DNA from: Neostapfia colusana
Lineage: Eukaryota; Streptophyta; Magnoliopsida; Poales; Poaceae
Reading direction: 5' to 3'
Assembly (NCBI GenBank): GCA_030760725.1
Contig: JASWHV010000009.1
Span: forward strand, 110,557,854 to 110,621,853
Length of the DNA stretch: 64,000 nt
The notes below the pieces were generated by a model. The model was not told the origin of the DNA and did no database searches. It worked only from the letters and a program-made list of their open reading frames with translations. Both the position numbers and the translations under genes were made by a program. Positions 21,348-33,411 of the stretch are shown one piece after another. Within the stretch, counting starts at the first letter, position 1; every line of letters starts with the position of its first letter.

Positions 21348-23579
21348 CTATGACGATTTTGTTTACTATCACTTCAATAATTTTATGATTTATCGAGAGA
21401 TTAGTATATAGATCCTGACATAGAGGAGTGCAGTTTTAAATTCAATCCCTGTGTACCTTGACAATTCTAAAAAGACAAACTCCCTCTTGTAAAAAACTCT
21501 TTCAAAAAAGAGTTATTCTACTCTATTATGTTCCACTCTGCTGCAGTATAAAATAGAGACTACGAAGAGCAACTATAGTAATTAAGAATTCCTACTAAAA
21601 GTCATTAGTAAAAACAAAGAACTTTATGTAAGGGAACTAAACTTTCCTACACGGAGCTATTTGAAAGATATTTCACATTTCCCATTTATATTTTTATATT
21701 ATCATTTAGTTTTTTCTTTTCCGAAAGCTCAATATGGCCTATGTTATATGCATTCAGGACCATTGTGATGCATTTAAATTCATCAAGTAAATGAGAAATA
21801 AAGGGGATTAAGAATTTTTTTCCCAAGAGCTGTCTGTCTGGTCCACAAGACTTCTACATTGTGAGCAACCCAACTAGTCACATGCTATTACCACTGAACA
21901 AGATTAATTATATAGAGGTAGAGTGAGAGGGCATGACCATCACCTCCTTAATTGTTTTGCTCTGACCATCATCTCCTGAATTCTAATGTTCCCTTCTCTT
22001 GTAAACAAGGTCATGACCTATGTCTCTTTGACAAAAAAAAATACAAAGGTGTCCCCATAAGTTACCAAAGAAAATAAAATTTTCAGCTCAACCATGTTCT
22101 AATAGTACTATAGCTACAATCCTGCATCTAGGCACAACAACAAGATGACCTCTCTAGCTGCTAGCACAATCATTGGCACCCGGTAAGTGAGCAATCTTTG
22201 ATGTATACAATACCAGATGCTTTGCCCTTGATGACCTCCTTCCAGCCTGCAGCTTTGAGATATAGGTACTGATGAATAAGGATAATTATTGGAAGCGACA
22301 TATTCAGGAGCACTACACAGCCATACATGTTTGTGTGCTCTACTCCAGATGCCTCCCAAACATAAAACTACTAAGCAATGACGGCCACACACCGTTTTGA
22401 AAGCAGTATGGTTCTTCATCCAATTCTCCTTCCCTGTCTCGAACACACCTATATATAATGATGAGGAGGTAGAAAATGAATTGATTGCATTGTAATTATT
22501 AAACCACAGTCGGCAATGAAACTCATAAAGGATCTGAATTATAGCCCATTTATATTGTTGGGGAATATAATCAATAGTCAAAAGAACTGGAAGGAACGCA
22601 ACATGAACTCCAGCATTCACGTTCAAGTACATAATAACTATGGGAATGCTAATTTTCAGACGTCTGAAACTAGCATCTTCTTTCAACCTACGCCCTAAGT
22701 TGTCGGATCAATATTTTTGCACTTGTTGTGAGTTGCTTTTCTGCTTTTGTAGCATTATGTTTTGATAATAGAAAAAACTAGATCAGACAACTCAAAGTGT
22801 AGGTTGCAAGGAGATATTAATTTCATGCGCCTATAAATTAGCAACTTCCTAATGATTAAGTCAATAACTGAAGTTTTTAGTCCATCAGTGTAAGATTCCA
22901 TCTCGTTAAGACTTTCTAGTGATATAGTTTCGGCCCACGACCCATATGGCTCAGAAGTAAAGTGGAGTTATAAGATTGAATAACCACATAATATTGATTG
23001 TTTAGGTGAGTGAGAGTTATCATATAACCCTTGTTATTTCAATCACCACACTTTCAGATTAACTCTTTACACGAAGAGAAGACGAAAACTAACAAAGGTG
23101 CTACGTGTGTACGTGTGTCCACCCCATGTGAGGGCCGAGCAACAAGGACATAGGGCGTTATAGCAAGGCATGCAGCATTTCAATGTGCAGGCAGGTAATC
23201 AGAGGAGTACCATATGCAGCACAATCAGGACGACTAGCCATTCTCACTGACGCCATAACCTTAGTGGACAGTTATGCATATGGATCTCAAAGCTGATATG
23301 ATGCAGTATTTTGTAAAATATTATAAAATTCAGAAAGCCTTGATATGGTATTGATATATCCAGAGTTTGTAGCAAGTGGTTAGAGATTTTTTCCCAGACA
23401 TGTGTGACGATCTGCATGAAAATTAATAGAATTCCCTTATTTAAAAATGGTAGTACGATTCAGAAACAAGTAAGAATTAACATAAAAATTATGAGAACCA
23501 AGGTCCAGCTCCCTAGCAAAAATGTGGCCTACGTTTCTTGTTTGCGCCATCCACTTATCTTTCACAAGAGACACTTTAT

Positions 23580-23630
23580 TACTCCCTGCGTTTCGAATCT
23601 GTCGTTAAATAATTCAAAACGGGGGGAGTA
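23580..23630. mobile_element. minute Stowaway-like foldback
   Basis: TACTCCCTGCGTTTCGAA at the left and AAAACGGGGGGAGTA at the right are imperfect inverted ends of the Stowaway type (CTCCCTCCGT...), with TA on both sides. The whole unit is about 51 bp, far smaller than normal, so it is an internally deleted remnant. Confidence 0.6.
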
Positions 23631-24090
23631 CATGACAAGGGATAAACGAATCAAAGGGGGTCATAAGTTACACACAGAGGAACAGATCGACTTTTACTGC
23701 ATGGTGACCTCAAGAAACTCGTATGGCGAAATCAATCAAGCCATGTGAGGATTCACCTAATTTGCACCAACTCATGTTATACCTTCTTTTACTTTAGTCC
23801 TACCTCTGTACTTTCGTCCCCATAACTTAAGACTCAATTTACAACATTTTTCTTGATTTCTGCACTCTTATTTTTGTTGCCAGGATTATAATTTAGGGTC
23901 ATCAACGGTTCTCTAATCATAACTTGTAAATTACTCTATAACCAGCTCTAGTCAGTCTCTTTAGCGGAACCCGTTCGTCTAACGTATTGCATACATCACT
24001 AACATTCAGATTCAGGCTTCACATACGGGTAGTATATCATAGAAGCCCCATCCCTCTTTAGCTATGAGCGATGTCAAGTACAGTAGCAAT

Positions 24091-24145
24091 ATTATTCCTT
24101 CATTTTAAACTCGTCGGCGTCAAATAATTCGAAACGGAGGAAATA
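24091..24145. mobile_element. second Stowaway-like remnant
   Basis: ATTCCTTCATTTTAAACTCG and AATTCGAAACGGAGGAAAT are inverted ends related to those at 23580-23630, with the same short centre (GTC-AAATAATTC). The outer bases have drifted, so it is older. Confidence 0.5.
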
Positions 24146-24742
24146 TTTATTCTCTTCCATCTCCCCTCACATCCATTTTGTGGAATTTGACAATTTAACT
24201 ATCTTGACAGTGCACCTTAAAACATAAATCACCTAGTGAACTCTAATTTAACTAGTTTACTTCCAAACACAGATCAAATCTTAAAGAAAAAAATATATAT
24301 GAGGATTTGAGTGTTCTTCCTTTTAAATTTTGAATGAGATAATTAAAATCACATCACTACCGTGTTCTATGTGAACAAAAATTAAGAGACGATGCATCGT
24401 TAACATTGCAACCAAATAAAGCAATTAAACATCAGCGTTAGAGCATATTGTCAGATCTGTTTTAGAAAATAAAATTCTAGCATTTTAAAAATTATGAGCT
24501 GTGTGTAAAGCTAAATAGGAAAAGGGAGAAAAAGAATCCCATGACTGAAACTCAAGAAACACGAAAGCAAGAACCGGAAGAAGCAGCCAATCTGCAGAGC
24601 GAGCCAGCGCACAGTTTTCTCATGCGGTTGGTGTAACAACCCCAAATTCTTAAACGTGAGACAAAAACCGCCATCCTCTCCTCCCCTCTCACTGCCAAAG
24701 GAGCCCCACACGTCAGTTTCCCCCACCCTAACCGTAGCCCTC

Positions 24743-24769
24743 CTCTCTCTCTCTCTCTCTCTCTCTCTC
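24743..24769. repeat. CT microsatellite in the solo LTR
   Basis: An uninterrupted CT run of about 13 units in U3. The Tekay-type LTR at 33249-33268 has a GA run at the equivalent place on the opposite strand, so the tract belongs to the LTR family. Confidence 0.8.
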
Positions 24770-24870
24770 CCCGCTCTATTATCACATGTGATCAAATCAA
24801 CTCGGCCACGAGCAAATTTTCGTGCCTCCTCCGCAACTGACGCCCCCACAACCGCCGCCGCTTCCTCCTC

Positions 24871-24877
24871 TATAAAA
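24871..24877 (+). promoter_or_regulatory. TATA box of the solo LTR
   Basis: TATAAAA follows a CT-rich U3 and precedes a C-rich leader. The same box occurs in the chromovirus LTRs at 33135-33141 and 42167-42173 on the minus strand. If active it would read rightwards toward 27814. Confidence 0.55.
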
Positions 24878-27813
24878 CCAGCCAAACCCCGGCCGAAATC
24901 CTCCACAGAAACCACCCTAATTCCTCCCGATCGAAAAAACCGCCCCAATCTCAATTCTTCAAAAACACCCATAGATCTTCGGTTCTAGCAACTCCTACAC
25001 ACTCCCTCGGCCTCAAGGACGAATTTCCGACGAAAACCTCTGAAGAAACACGCCTAGAAAGCAATTCTGACGAAGCTCGCCGGAGATCGCCGCTGATCGT
25101 CATCACCGACGTCTCTCCGGCCAATTCTGATCCCCGAAGAAACCCCTAGGTGAGTTCCCCATCTCCTCCACTTTCTTCTGATGCAAAGAGATCAAGAAAC
25201 GGTGAAGAAACGGCAAAACCCGAAAATTTCCGGCGAGGCCGCAGGCGCGCGCAGCCGCCGGCCACAAAGGAGAAGGGGGTGAGGCGACGTGGCCGCTTCT
25301 GAGCCCTCGGATCTGAAGTGAGCGGTTAAGATTAAAAGAACATATACCGGTTCGATTCTTTTAATCTGGGCCGTTAATCTCAGATCCAAGGCCCACATTT
25401 AAAACAGGTCGTAGCCTTTGGAAAATTCACAAAGGGGTCCCTAGAGATTTAAATAACTAGGAAATAGCCCCTGTGATTTACAGAATCAACCCTAGGCTTT
25501 ATAGAAATTAGGAAATTCACTGTGAATTAATCAATAAGCCCCTGTGTACTTTAAAAATTGATAAAATTGTTCTGTAAATGCATTTTGAACCCTATAAAAT
25601 TGTAACTATTACATTTTGGCCCAAAACAGATTAAAAGTTTGATTTTAATTCCGTAATTAATCAAAATAGGCTAAATAACTTTTGAAAAATGTTAGGAAAT
25701 TATTAAAAACTCTGTTTAAACATTTTGATCAGAATATAAAGTTTGAAACTAAAAATAATGATTTCCAAAAGGCTTAAATTATTTATTTAGTGACAAGTAA
25801 ATTCTGAAAATTAAATAAAAACAATATAGATCTCAGAAAATATTTAAAATTTATTAAAAGGTGTAAGATTATTCTGTTTCCATAATTTTATACATGTATA
25901 GTTTCTGTAGTCAAGAAAAATTAAATAAATGGCAGAAAATGTATTTTTAAACATTAAATAAATGCTGAAATATAAATATAAATATTATATATTAAAGAAA
26001 AATTATGGAAACTGTCCCAAATGCATAAATATGTTCTGAAATGGAGAAAATAATAATATGAGTTCTGAAAATGATTATAGTAATAATTTAAATAATTTTT
26101 AGAACTGAATTAATTATAAAATTAACATATATACATATAAAAATTCTAGAAATTATTAAATATCACTATAAAATTAGAAATGAGTATTTTGCTACAACAA
26201 AGATAAAGTAAAAGATATAGATGTCCATTTGAAACTTATTTTCATTTCAAACCACATGAAATGACATGAAATTAATAGTATATGTGTAATCAAACATATA
26301 TATGATTGAAATGTATTGTTAAGATTCTTATGGCATATTTTGCATTGTTTTGTGTGCATATACATGGGTAGAACCAATCCAAGAACCACATTATAATCTT
26401 CAAGAGCAAGATTTCGAAGTAAATCAACCTCCATTCAAAGGCAAGTGTTCCTTAACCACTTTGTTCCTATTCTAGGATGATAAGTTAGGATGCTTGCATG
26501 AATGTCATCAATATGAAACCTAATTTAGGTTGTTTCCCTAGTTATATTCCTTTATCATTCCTTGTTGAACCATGGAGGGATTTAGTTAATATTTGTCGGT
26601 TATCATTTTATGTGCTTAGCCATGCTTAGTACTTAGAAAATGAATGAAACATAAATGTGTTAGACTTGTGGATTATATGAAAGACACAAGAGTGTGTCAT
26701 GGTGTTAGGAATCTAGACATGCTGGTTGTTTTGGATGCTGCTTCGTGCACGAGACTCGGGTTAGTGAATGTGCCTATCTTAGATTCTAAGGACCGATTCA
26801 TGGAACAGTTAACCCGGCTTTATAGTGCCACCACAAGACTGAGATGGGGCAGCTTGGCCAATTAATTAGGAATTTGTCGGTATAGTATGAGTGTTTGGAT
26901 GGTGCGGGGAATGGGAGTCCATTTTTTACTGCCCTGGGAACTGCAAGGCTCAAGATGGGGCTTCTGCAGGGGAGGGTTTACTCCCAGGAACTGCAGCGGT
27001 GAAATCTCAGTGGGCTTGTACTTGCCGGTAGACCCTTTGTAAAGGCCATGTAGTGATTACCTGATCGCACACCAAAGGAAGTGTGTAATGTGGCTTGCAA
27101 CCACGGATATCAGAGAGGTTCTTAGTCCACCTGGCAACAGGGGATGAAATCACTACTTGTGGGTAAAGTGGTACAATCTCTGCAGAGAACCAAACTGTCA
27201 TGACAGCCGTGCTCACGGTCAAGAGCGGTTTGGACTTGTCCATGATTAGAGAAACATGGATGTGAGTTGAAAGAGGTCGTTGGATGGTGTAACCTAACAT
27301 TAATGACTTAATTATGATGATGGTGGGATTATCACTTAGTAAGATAGGTTGCTAATCAAAGCTAAGGCTTAGGATTAATGCATAGTGCTTAACCATGTTA
27401 GCCTTTCCTTGCTATTAGCCTTCATAACATCCTTTCCTATACTTGCTGAGTACCTTTGGTACTCAAACTTGCTTTTGTTGGATATCATATGATGCTCAGG
27501 TGCAAATGAAGGTATAGACTTCGATGAGGAGGACTTTGATCCCGAAGAGTTGTCCTAGGTTGGCGAAACCCCCGGGCAACGCCTGTGGAACTGGAGCACC
27601 ATGCTAGAGTCTTCCTCTGTCATGTTATTAGTGTACTAGTACTCTTATTTTATATTTTATGTCTTATGATGTAATATTACGTTGTATGATAAACTTGGCT
27701 TATAATATAATGATATTTCACTCTTGTCGGCACATGTATGAGTCAACTGATCCTGACATACATGTGAGAATACGCTCGGTTGTTCCTTATGGAAAACCGG
27801 GTGTGACAGTTGG

Positions 27814-28537
27814 CTTGGGAATTATGCTCCTCTGCTGCTTCCTAGCCGCCGGATTAATCTATTCTACTCCACCCAGGTTGGTCACCTTCGATGCTCCAAA
27901 TTTGTGGAATTTGTTTGACTATCGGATTTTGATTTCTATTTGAGGTATTTGGGGGTGGCAAAACATGACTTGCTGCAGGTGAGGAGTGCTTGGAGTGGAT
28001 TTCTTGAATTTCTTTCAATCTATATTTGAATGTTGTTGAAGATTGTGTGTAAAAATCCCTTTGAGTGCTCTGGAATCGTAAACCCAATTTGAGCTGCTGC
28101 TTTGTCTTTGTACTCTGTATTCAGATGTTTTCTCCAAACTGAGGTCAAAAGAAATTTCTTGAAATGATCTGCTACTGTTCTCAGATCTTTAAATACCTAA
28201 CGTTTGGTTTATTACAGTTCATAACTTCTGAAAAATTGTTCGTACTTGCAGTTGGGTGGATTTGGATCGAATACAATTTTTTTAGTTTATTGTTACATTT
28301 TTTATCCCAAGATTCGAAAGGCCAGTTTTGTCCGTTACGGTTCCAGTTTAACTTAACTTTCTAATGTCATTGGAATGATATGTCTATTTCTTGTGCTCAT
28401 GATTCCGATTTGAGCTTATGTACTGTACCTGGTTGAAATCTCTACTGTGCTTATCAATGTTAACGGATTAAACAAGCTCTTAAACAAAGTGATCAGTATG
28501 GGGTGACTGGTCCAGGCCACACAGTCCGACCTACACC
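27814..28537. other. unassigned DNA between solo LTR and chromovirus
   Basis: Continuation of the DNA in which the solo LTR landed. It is T-rich on the plus strand, with several pyrimidine-AG and GT tracts that could be intron or leader sequence of a gene, but I find no convincing exon. The right limit is the breakpoint where gag homology of the truncated chromovirus begins. Confidence 0.4.
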
Positions 28538-28835
28538 ATTCCGACCAATCATCAGCTTCTAATGGCTCTATAGCATTGTCAAACCTTGGGGGTTTAGTGC
28601 TCAGTAACTCACTTAACCTTGGTTGATGTGGTGCATTTTGAATTTGTGGTTGGTGTTGTTGCAGATTGGCCACCACTTGTGTCAAGTTTTGTATGAGTTG
28701 ATTTTGCATGTTCATCATTTGTTGTATCACTTCCCCATCAGCTCTTTGTGCAACTCTTGGCTGCCATTCAGGAAGAGGAAACCTTGCATCCTCATTGTTG
28801 TTGTTCCCTTCATTGCGTCTTCTTCTTCCTGCCAT
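28538..28835 (-). pseudogene. truncated gag N-terminus, second chromovirus copy
   Basis: ATG at 28835 opens MAGRRRRNEGNNNNEDARF, then a Q/N-rich segment and the LSELLSTKPPRF motif, matching the full copy at 37600-37873. Homology ends at 28538, where the frame continues into unrelated sequence. At the position where the full copy has a stop (37757-37759), this copy reads CAA (Gln), which shows the ancestral codon. Confidence 0.82.
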
Positions 28836-29204
28836 CTATTGTGGAAGATTATGTTTAAATTCATCTTATACATACCTTTCTAGTTTGCATTATATTGTGT
28901 ATATATCCTTATTATTTCCATATAAAAATTATAAAAAATTCTACATTTGTTTATTCAACAATCATATTTGAAACAAATCTAGCCTTTATATTCATTAATA
29001 ATTATGTACATACAATAATGAGGTTGTGAACATAAGCCTATGGCTTTCACAACTCACGTTTACACACTAACAACACATTACATTATCAAACCTAAACAAC
29101 AACTTAAACAACCATTACACACTAAGCATTACAATATAATACACATACGTACTACCCGAGTTATTACATGAGTAGGGACACCTATTCTAGTTATCCCCTG
29201 GGTT

Positions 29205-29981
29205 CTATGCATTTTCCTGTGGGTCCTCGTCATCACCATCAGGAGAGCTAGCCTCTGACTCAGCTGTGGAGGCCTCAGCTGGTGGTGAAGCATGAGGGCG
29301 TTTGGCTGCCCTACGGTCTGGAGAATCCGGAGTCCAAGTGTCTCCATCCGAAACATAGAGATCACTTATTTCTCCATCCCTCATCCTTATCAATCCATGC
29401 ATTATGGCCTCCGTCTTCTTCAGAAGGTCACGTACGTCCTGAAGCTCCTATTGGCAGTTCTGTAGCCTGGTGCTAACATCCACTCCTACCTCGAGGCTCA
29501 CGTCCATCTGTACGATGTTGCAACCTTCATGGATTGGTTCGTAGTCGTACACGACACTTTCACTTTGTCGCCGAGGGGTGTACATGTATTGAGTCCCCTC
29601 AAGGCGGCCACGGTTGATGTAGCTCTGGCACGTGATTGCCTCCCAAGTGGCATCCTTCTCAGCCTCTGCCATGGTGGACCTCCTTGCTGGTGAATTGTGG
29701 ATCTTGAGAAGCTTGTTCTCATGGTAGATCCTCGCCTGTGACCTCCATTCCTCGCGTTCTGTGCGAGAAACTCGAGTGGTGTCGTATTGCACCTATAGCT
29801 TGCCGGTGTAACCAGCACAGCGAAGGAGGTGTCTAAGGCGATCCACCATGCCTTTAGTGGACTCCCCATGAGTCTAGTATGTGGCGGGGTTGTCCACATC
29901 CTCCACAGTGCGTGCAGCCAATTGGTGTCGAGGAACTCGTCCTCCGGTGGACTTACGGGCCGTGAGACGTGTGCGTGCCAT
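29205..29981 (-). pseudogene. H3-tail-mimic extra ORF, second chromovirus copy
   Basis: Homolog of 38242-39017, between primer site and gag. The ATG at 29981 starts MARTRLTARKSTGGR, the same H3-like tail as in the full copy. The rest aligns throughout: an arginine-rich middle (SRTEREEWRSQARIYHENK), an acidic-aromatic stretch (YDYEPIHEGCNIVQMDV) and an acidic C-terminus (SSPDGDDEDPQENA). In-frame TAG codons occur at 29874-29876, 29793-29795 and 29448-29450; at all three the full copy keeps a sense codon or differs only by an indel. Function is unknown. Confidence 0.75.
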
Positions 29982-30174
29982 CTGTTTCAAGAAAATTTAA
30001 AGTGAGTTAGAAAATAAACAATAATATACTTTTGAGTATAGATGAGGTTAGACAACATATATATAATCTAAATAATCCCTCTTCTACCAAAATCTTTGGT
30101 AAAATAGTTTTTACTAAAATAATGATACTCATCCCGTCCATTTCTAACTAGGTTTGCGTCCTACGGGCAACCTT

Positions 30175-30187
30175 GGCTCTGATACCA
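30175..30187 (-). other. primer binding site of the truncated copy
   Basis: The minus strand reads TGGTATCAGAGCC three bases from the middle LTR, as at 39209-39221. It proves that the sequence left of 30191 is a 5' internal region and not flanking DNA. Confidence 0.88.
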
Positions 30188-33134
30188 CTTTGGCACACCT
30201 GGTTTTTCATAAGGAACACCCGAGCGTATTCTCACATGTATGCCAGGATCAGTTGAATCATACATGTGTCGACAATAGTGAAATATCATTATATTACATG
30301 CCAGGGTCAACGTGTAACATTATATTACATCATAAGACATAATAGAATAATAAAAGTACTATCATACAAAATATATACAACAACGGAAGTCTAATAAAGG
30401 GTCCTCCAATCCACAGGCGTTGCCCGGGGGTTTCGCCAACCTAGAACAACTCTTCGGGATCGAAGTTCTCCTCATCGAAGTCTATATCCTCATTTGCACC
30501 TGAGCAGCATATGATATCCAACAAAAGCAAGTTTGAGCACCAAAGGTACTCAGCAAGTGTAGGAAAGAATGTTATGTAGGCTAATAGCAAGAAAAGGCTA
30601 ACATGGTTAAGCACTATGCATTAATCCTAAGTCTTAGCTTTGATTAGCAACCTATCTTACTAAGTGATAATCCCACCAACTTCATAATTAAGTCATTAAT
30701 GTTAGGTTACACCACCCAACAAACTCTTTAAACTCACATCCATGTTTCTCTAATCATGGACAAGTCCAAGCCGCTCTTGACCGTGAGCACGGCTGTCATG
30801 ACAGTTTGGTTCTCTGTAGAGATTGTACCACTTTACACACAAGTAGTGATTTCATCCCCTGTTGCCAGGTGGACTAAGAAACCTCCCTGATATTCGTGGT
30901 TGCAAGCCACATTACACACTTCCTTTGGTGTGTGATCAGGAGATCACTACATGGCCCTTACAAAGGGTCTACCGGCAAGTACAAGCCCACTGAGGTTTCA
31001 CCGCTGCAGTTCCTGGGAGTAAACCCTCCCCTGTAGAAGCCCCCTCTTGAGCCTTACAGTTCCCAGGGCAGTCAAAAATGGACTCCCATTCCCCGCACCA
31101 TCCAAACCCTCATACTATACCGGCAAACTCCTAATTAATTGGCCAAGCTGCCCCATCTCAGTCTTGCGGTGGCACTGTAAAGCCGGGTTAACTGTTCCAT
31201 GAACAGGTCCTTAGAATCTAAAACAGATACTAACTCATTCCCGAGTCTCGTGCACGAAGCACCAACCAAAACAACCAGCCTGTCTAGATTCCTAACACCA
31301 CGACACACATTGTGTCTTTCATATAATTCACAAGACTATCATCAACTATGTTCCATTCATTTCTAGAGTTCTAAGCATGACTAAGCACATAAAATGATAA
31401 TCAACAAATCCTATCTAAATCCCTCCATGGTTTTGCAAGGAATGATAAAGGAATGAAACTAGGGAACATCCTACATAGGGTTTCATATTAAAGACATCAT
31501 GCAAATAATCTAACTATTCATCCTAGAATAGGAACAAAGTGGTCAAGGAACACTTGCCTTTGAATGGAGGTTGATTTACTTCGAAATCTTGCTCTTGAAG
31601 ATTATAATGTGGTTCTTGGATTGGTTCTACCCATGTATATGCACACAAAACAATGCAAAATATGCCATAAGAATCTTAACAATACATTTCAATCAAATAT
31701 ATGTTTGATTACACACATATACTCTTGATTTCATGTCATTTCATGTGGTTCGGAATGAAAATAAGTTTTAAATGGACATCTATATCTTTTACTTTATCTT
31801 TGTTATAGCAAAATACTCATTTTTCTAATTTTGTTGTGATATTTAATAATTTCTAGAATTTTTTATATGTATACATGTTAATTTTATAATTAATTCAGTT
31901 CTAAAAATTATTTAAATTATACTATAATCATTTTCAGAACTCATATTACTATTTTCTACATTTCAGAACCTATTTACGTATTTGGGACAGTTTTCATAAT
32001 TTTTCTTTAATATATAATATTTTTATCTATATTTCAGCATTTATTTAATACTTAAAAATACATTTTCAGCCCTAAATATTGTTATTCTGGATTATATAAA
32101 TTATACATGCATGGAAATGTAAATACAGAATAATTTCATGCACTTTATTATATTTCTACATATTTTCTGAAATATATATGATTTTTATTTTGAATTTCAG
32201 AATTAATTTGTTCTTAAATTAATATTTTAAGCCTTTAGGAATCATTATTTTTAATTTCAGAATTTGTATACTGATTAAAATGTTTATACAGAATCTTTTG
32301 ATAAGTTTTTATAATTTTTCAGAATTTATTTAGCCCATTTTCATCATTTACAGAATCGATTATAAATTTATAAAATAATTTGGACTCAATTGTATTAATT
32401 AGAGTTTTCCCATGGGTTAGTTTAAAGTTTTAAAGTTAATTTCTCAATTTACAAAGAGAACAGGGGCCATTTGGCTAATTTACAGTGAATTGCCTAATTT
32501 TTATAAAGACTAGGGTTAATTCTGTAAATCACAGGGGTTATTTTCTAGTTATTTAAATATCCAAGGACCCCTCTCTGAAATTTTCAACATTTATAACTAT
32601 TTTGAATGTGGGCCATCAGATCTGAGATCAATGGCCTAGATTTAAAATAACCGAACCAGTACGCTCGTTCTAATCTGAGCCGTTGGCTCAAATCTGATAC
32701 ACCAGAAGCGGCCACGTCGCCCTAACCTCGTCTCCCTCGCGTCCGGCGGCTGCGCGATCGCCGGCGAGCGGTGGCGGTGGCCGGAAACTCTCGGTTCTTG
32801 CCGATTCTTCGCCGTTTCTTGTTCTCTTTACACCAAACTGTAGACGAGACGATGGGGAACTCACCTAGGGGGTTTTCGGGCACCGGAACTGGCCGGAGAA
32901 GGCGGTTGATGGCGATCAGTGGTGACTTCCGGCGATCTTCATCGGTATCGCACTTCAGCACTGTTTCTTCGTCGTTCTTCTTCGGGAAACCTTCCTGGGT
33001 GCCTTGTGACGACGTAGGAGGCCTCAGAATCGAAGATTCGAGTGTGTTTTTGAAGAATTGGAAAAGGGAGCGGTTTTTCCGATCGGGAGAGATGTGTGCG
33101 GTTTTGGGGGGAAAATTGGTCGGCGCCGGGTTGG

Positions 33135-33141
33135 TTTTATA
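33135..33141 (-). promoter_or_regulatory. LTR TATA box
   Basis: TATAAAA on the minus strand, with a GA/CT tract upstream. Conserved at 42167-42173 in the other LTR and in the solo LTR. Likely core promoter. Confidence 0.5.
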
Positions 33142-33248
33142 GAGGGACGTGAGGCGGCGGTTATGGGGGTGCCGGTTGGTGAAGGGGCGCCACGTTTTGT
33201 TCGCTGCCGAGAGTATTTTATCACATGTGATAATATATCGTGAGGGGA

Positions 33249-33268
33249 AGAGAGAGAGAGAGAGAGAG
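33249..33268. repeat. GA microsatellite in LTR
   Basis: About ten GA units within U3; shorter at the equivalent site in the right LTR (near 42282-42292). Confidence 0.8.
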
Positions 33269-33373
33269 GTCGGCGGCGGTTTTGGAGGGGGTGGGGCTGA
33301 CTTGGGGTCCTTCTCTGGCAGTGGGGTGACGGAGGGCATACCCTTGGCCATGAAAATTCGAGTGTTACAACTC

Positions 33374-33386
33374 TACCCCCCTTAAG
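33374..33386 (-). other. chromovirus polypurine tract
   Basis: The minus strand reads CTTAAGGGGGGTA just before the 3' LTR; the plus-strand primer. Confidence 0.82.
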
Positions 33387-33411
33387 AAAAATCTCGTCCT
33401 TGAGATTGGGG

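Larger units (their letters stand above)
20161..24626 (-). other. host-type DNA with part of an unidentified minus-strand gene
   Basis: This 4.5-kb stretch has no LTR, LINE or CACTA signature apart from two tiny foldbacks. Two spliced C-terminal exons are well supported (21021-21347). Weaker exon candidates on the same strand are 22172-22246 (frame reading WKEVIKGKASGIVYIKDC after a GCAG acceptor) and 23158-23256 (a 33-codon frame rich in RMASRPDCAAYG). Elsewhere the sequence is AT-rich and intron-like. A 190-codon minus-strand frame at 22114-22686 crosses the first candidate in another frame and is not convincing. I cannot identify the gene. Confidence 0.5.
24632..27808 (+). mobile_element. 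solo LTR of a Tekay-related Ty3/gypsy family
   Basis: The segment begins TGTAACAACC and ends GTGTGACA, and is flanked by GTTGG at 24627-24631 and 27809-27813. Its 3' half matches the reverse complement of the chromovirus LTRs (for example GCGAAACCCCCGGGCAACGC near 27563 and AAACCGGGTGTGACA at the end). Its first few hundred bases have diverged from theirs, so it is a sister subfamily. No internal domain remains, as expected after recombination between two LTRs. It is the only LTR of this group in the window on the plus strand. Confidence 0.9.
30191..33369 (-). repeat. middle LTR (3' LTR of the full copy)
   Basis: About 3.18 kb, TG...CA on the minus strand (TGTAACACTCG at 33369). It aligns with 39225-42393 end to end with moderate divergence, so this insertion is clearly older than the element at 2417-7124. 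A 209-codon minus-strand frame at 32722-33351 crosses U3 and R and is not preserved in the other LTR, so it is not called as a gene. Confidence 0.9.

Noticed and set aside
22114..22686. 190-codon minus-strand frame in the host-type region
   Set aside because: No recognisable motif, and a better exon-like reading (WKEVIKGKASGIV) uses another frame within it.
24511..24972. minus-strand frame spanning the solo LTR left end
   Set aside because: It crosses the target duplication and LTR border, and its repetitive RERERER part is the CT microsatellite.
28416..28540. continuation of the gag frame beyond 28538 considered as a gag variant
   Set aside because: The sequence past the breakpoint has no match to gag in the full copy and is ordinary flanking DNA read by chance.
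32722..33351. 209-codon minus-strand frame in the chromovirus LTR
   Set aside because: It crosses U3 and R, is Pro/Ser/Arg-rich by composition, and is broken in the partner LTR at 41841-42373.
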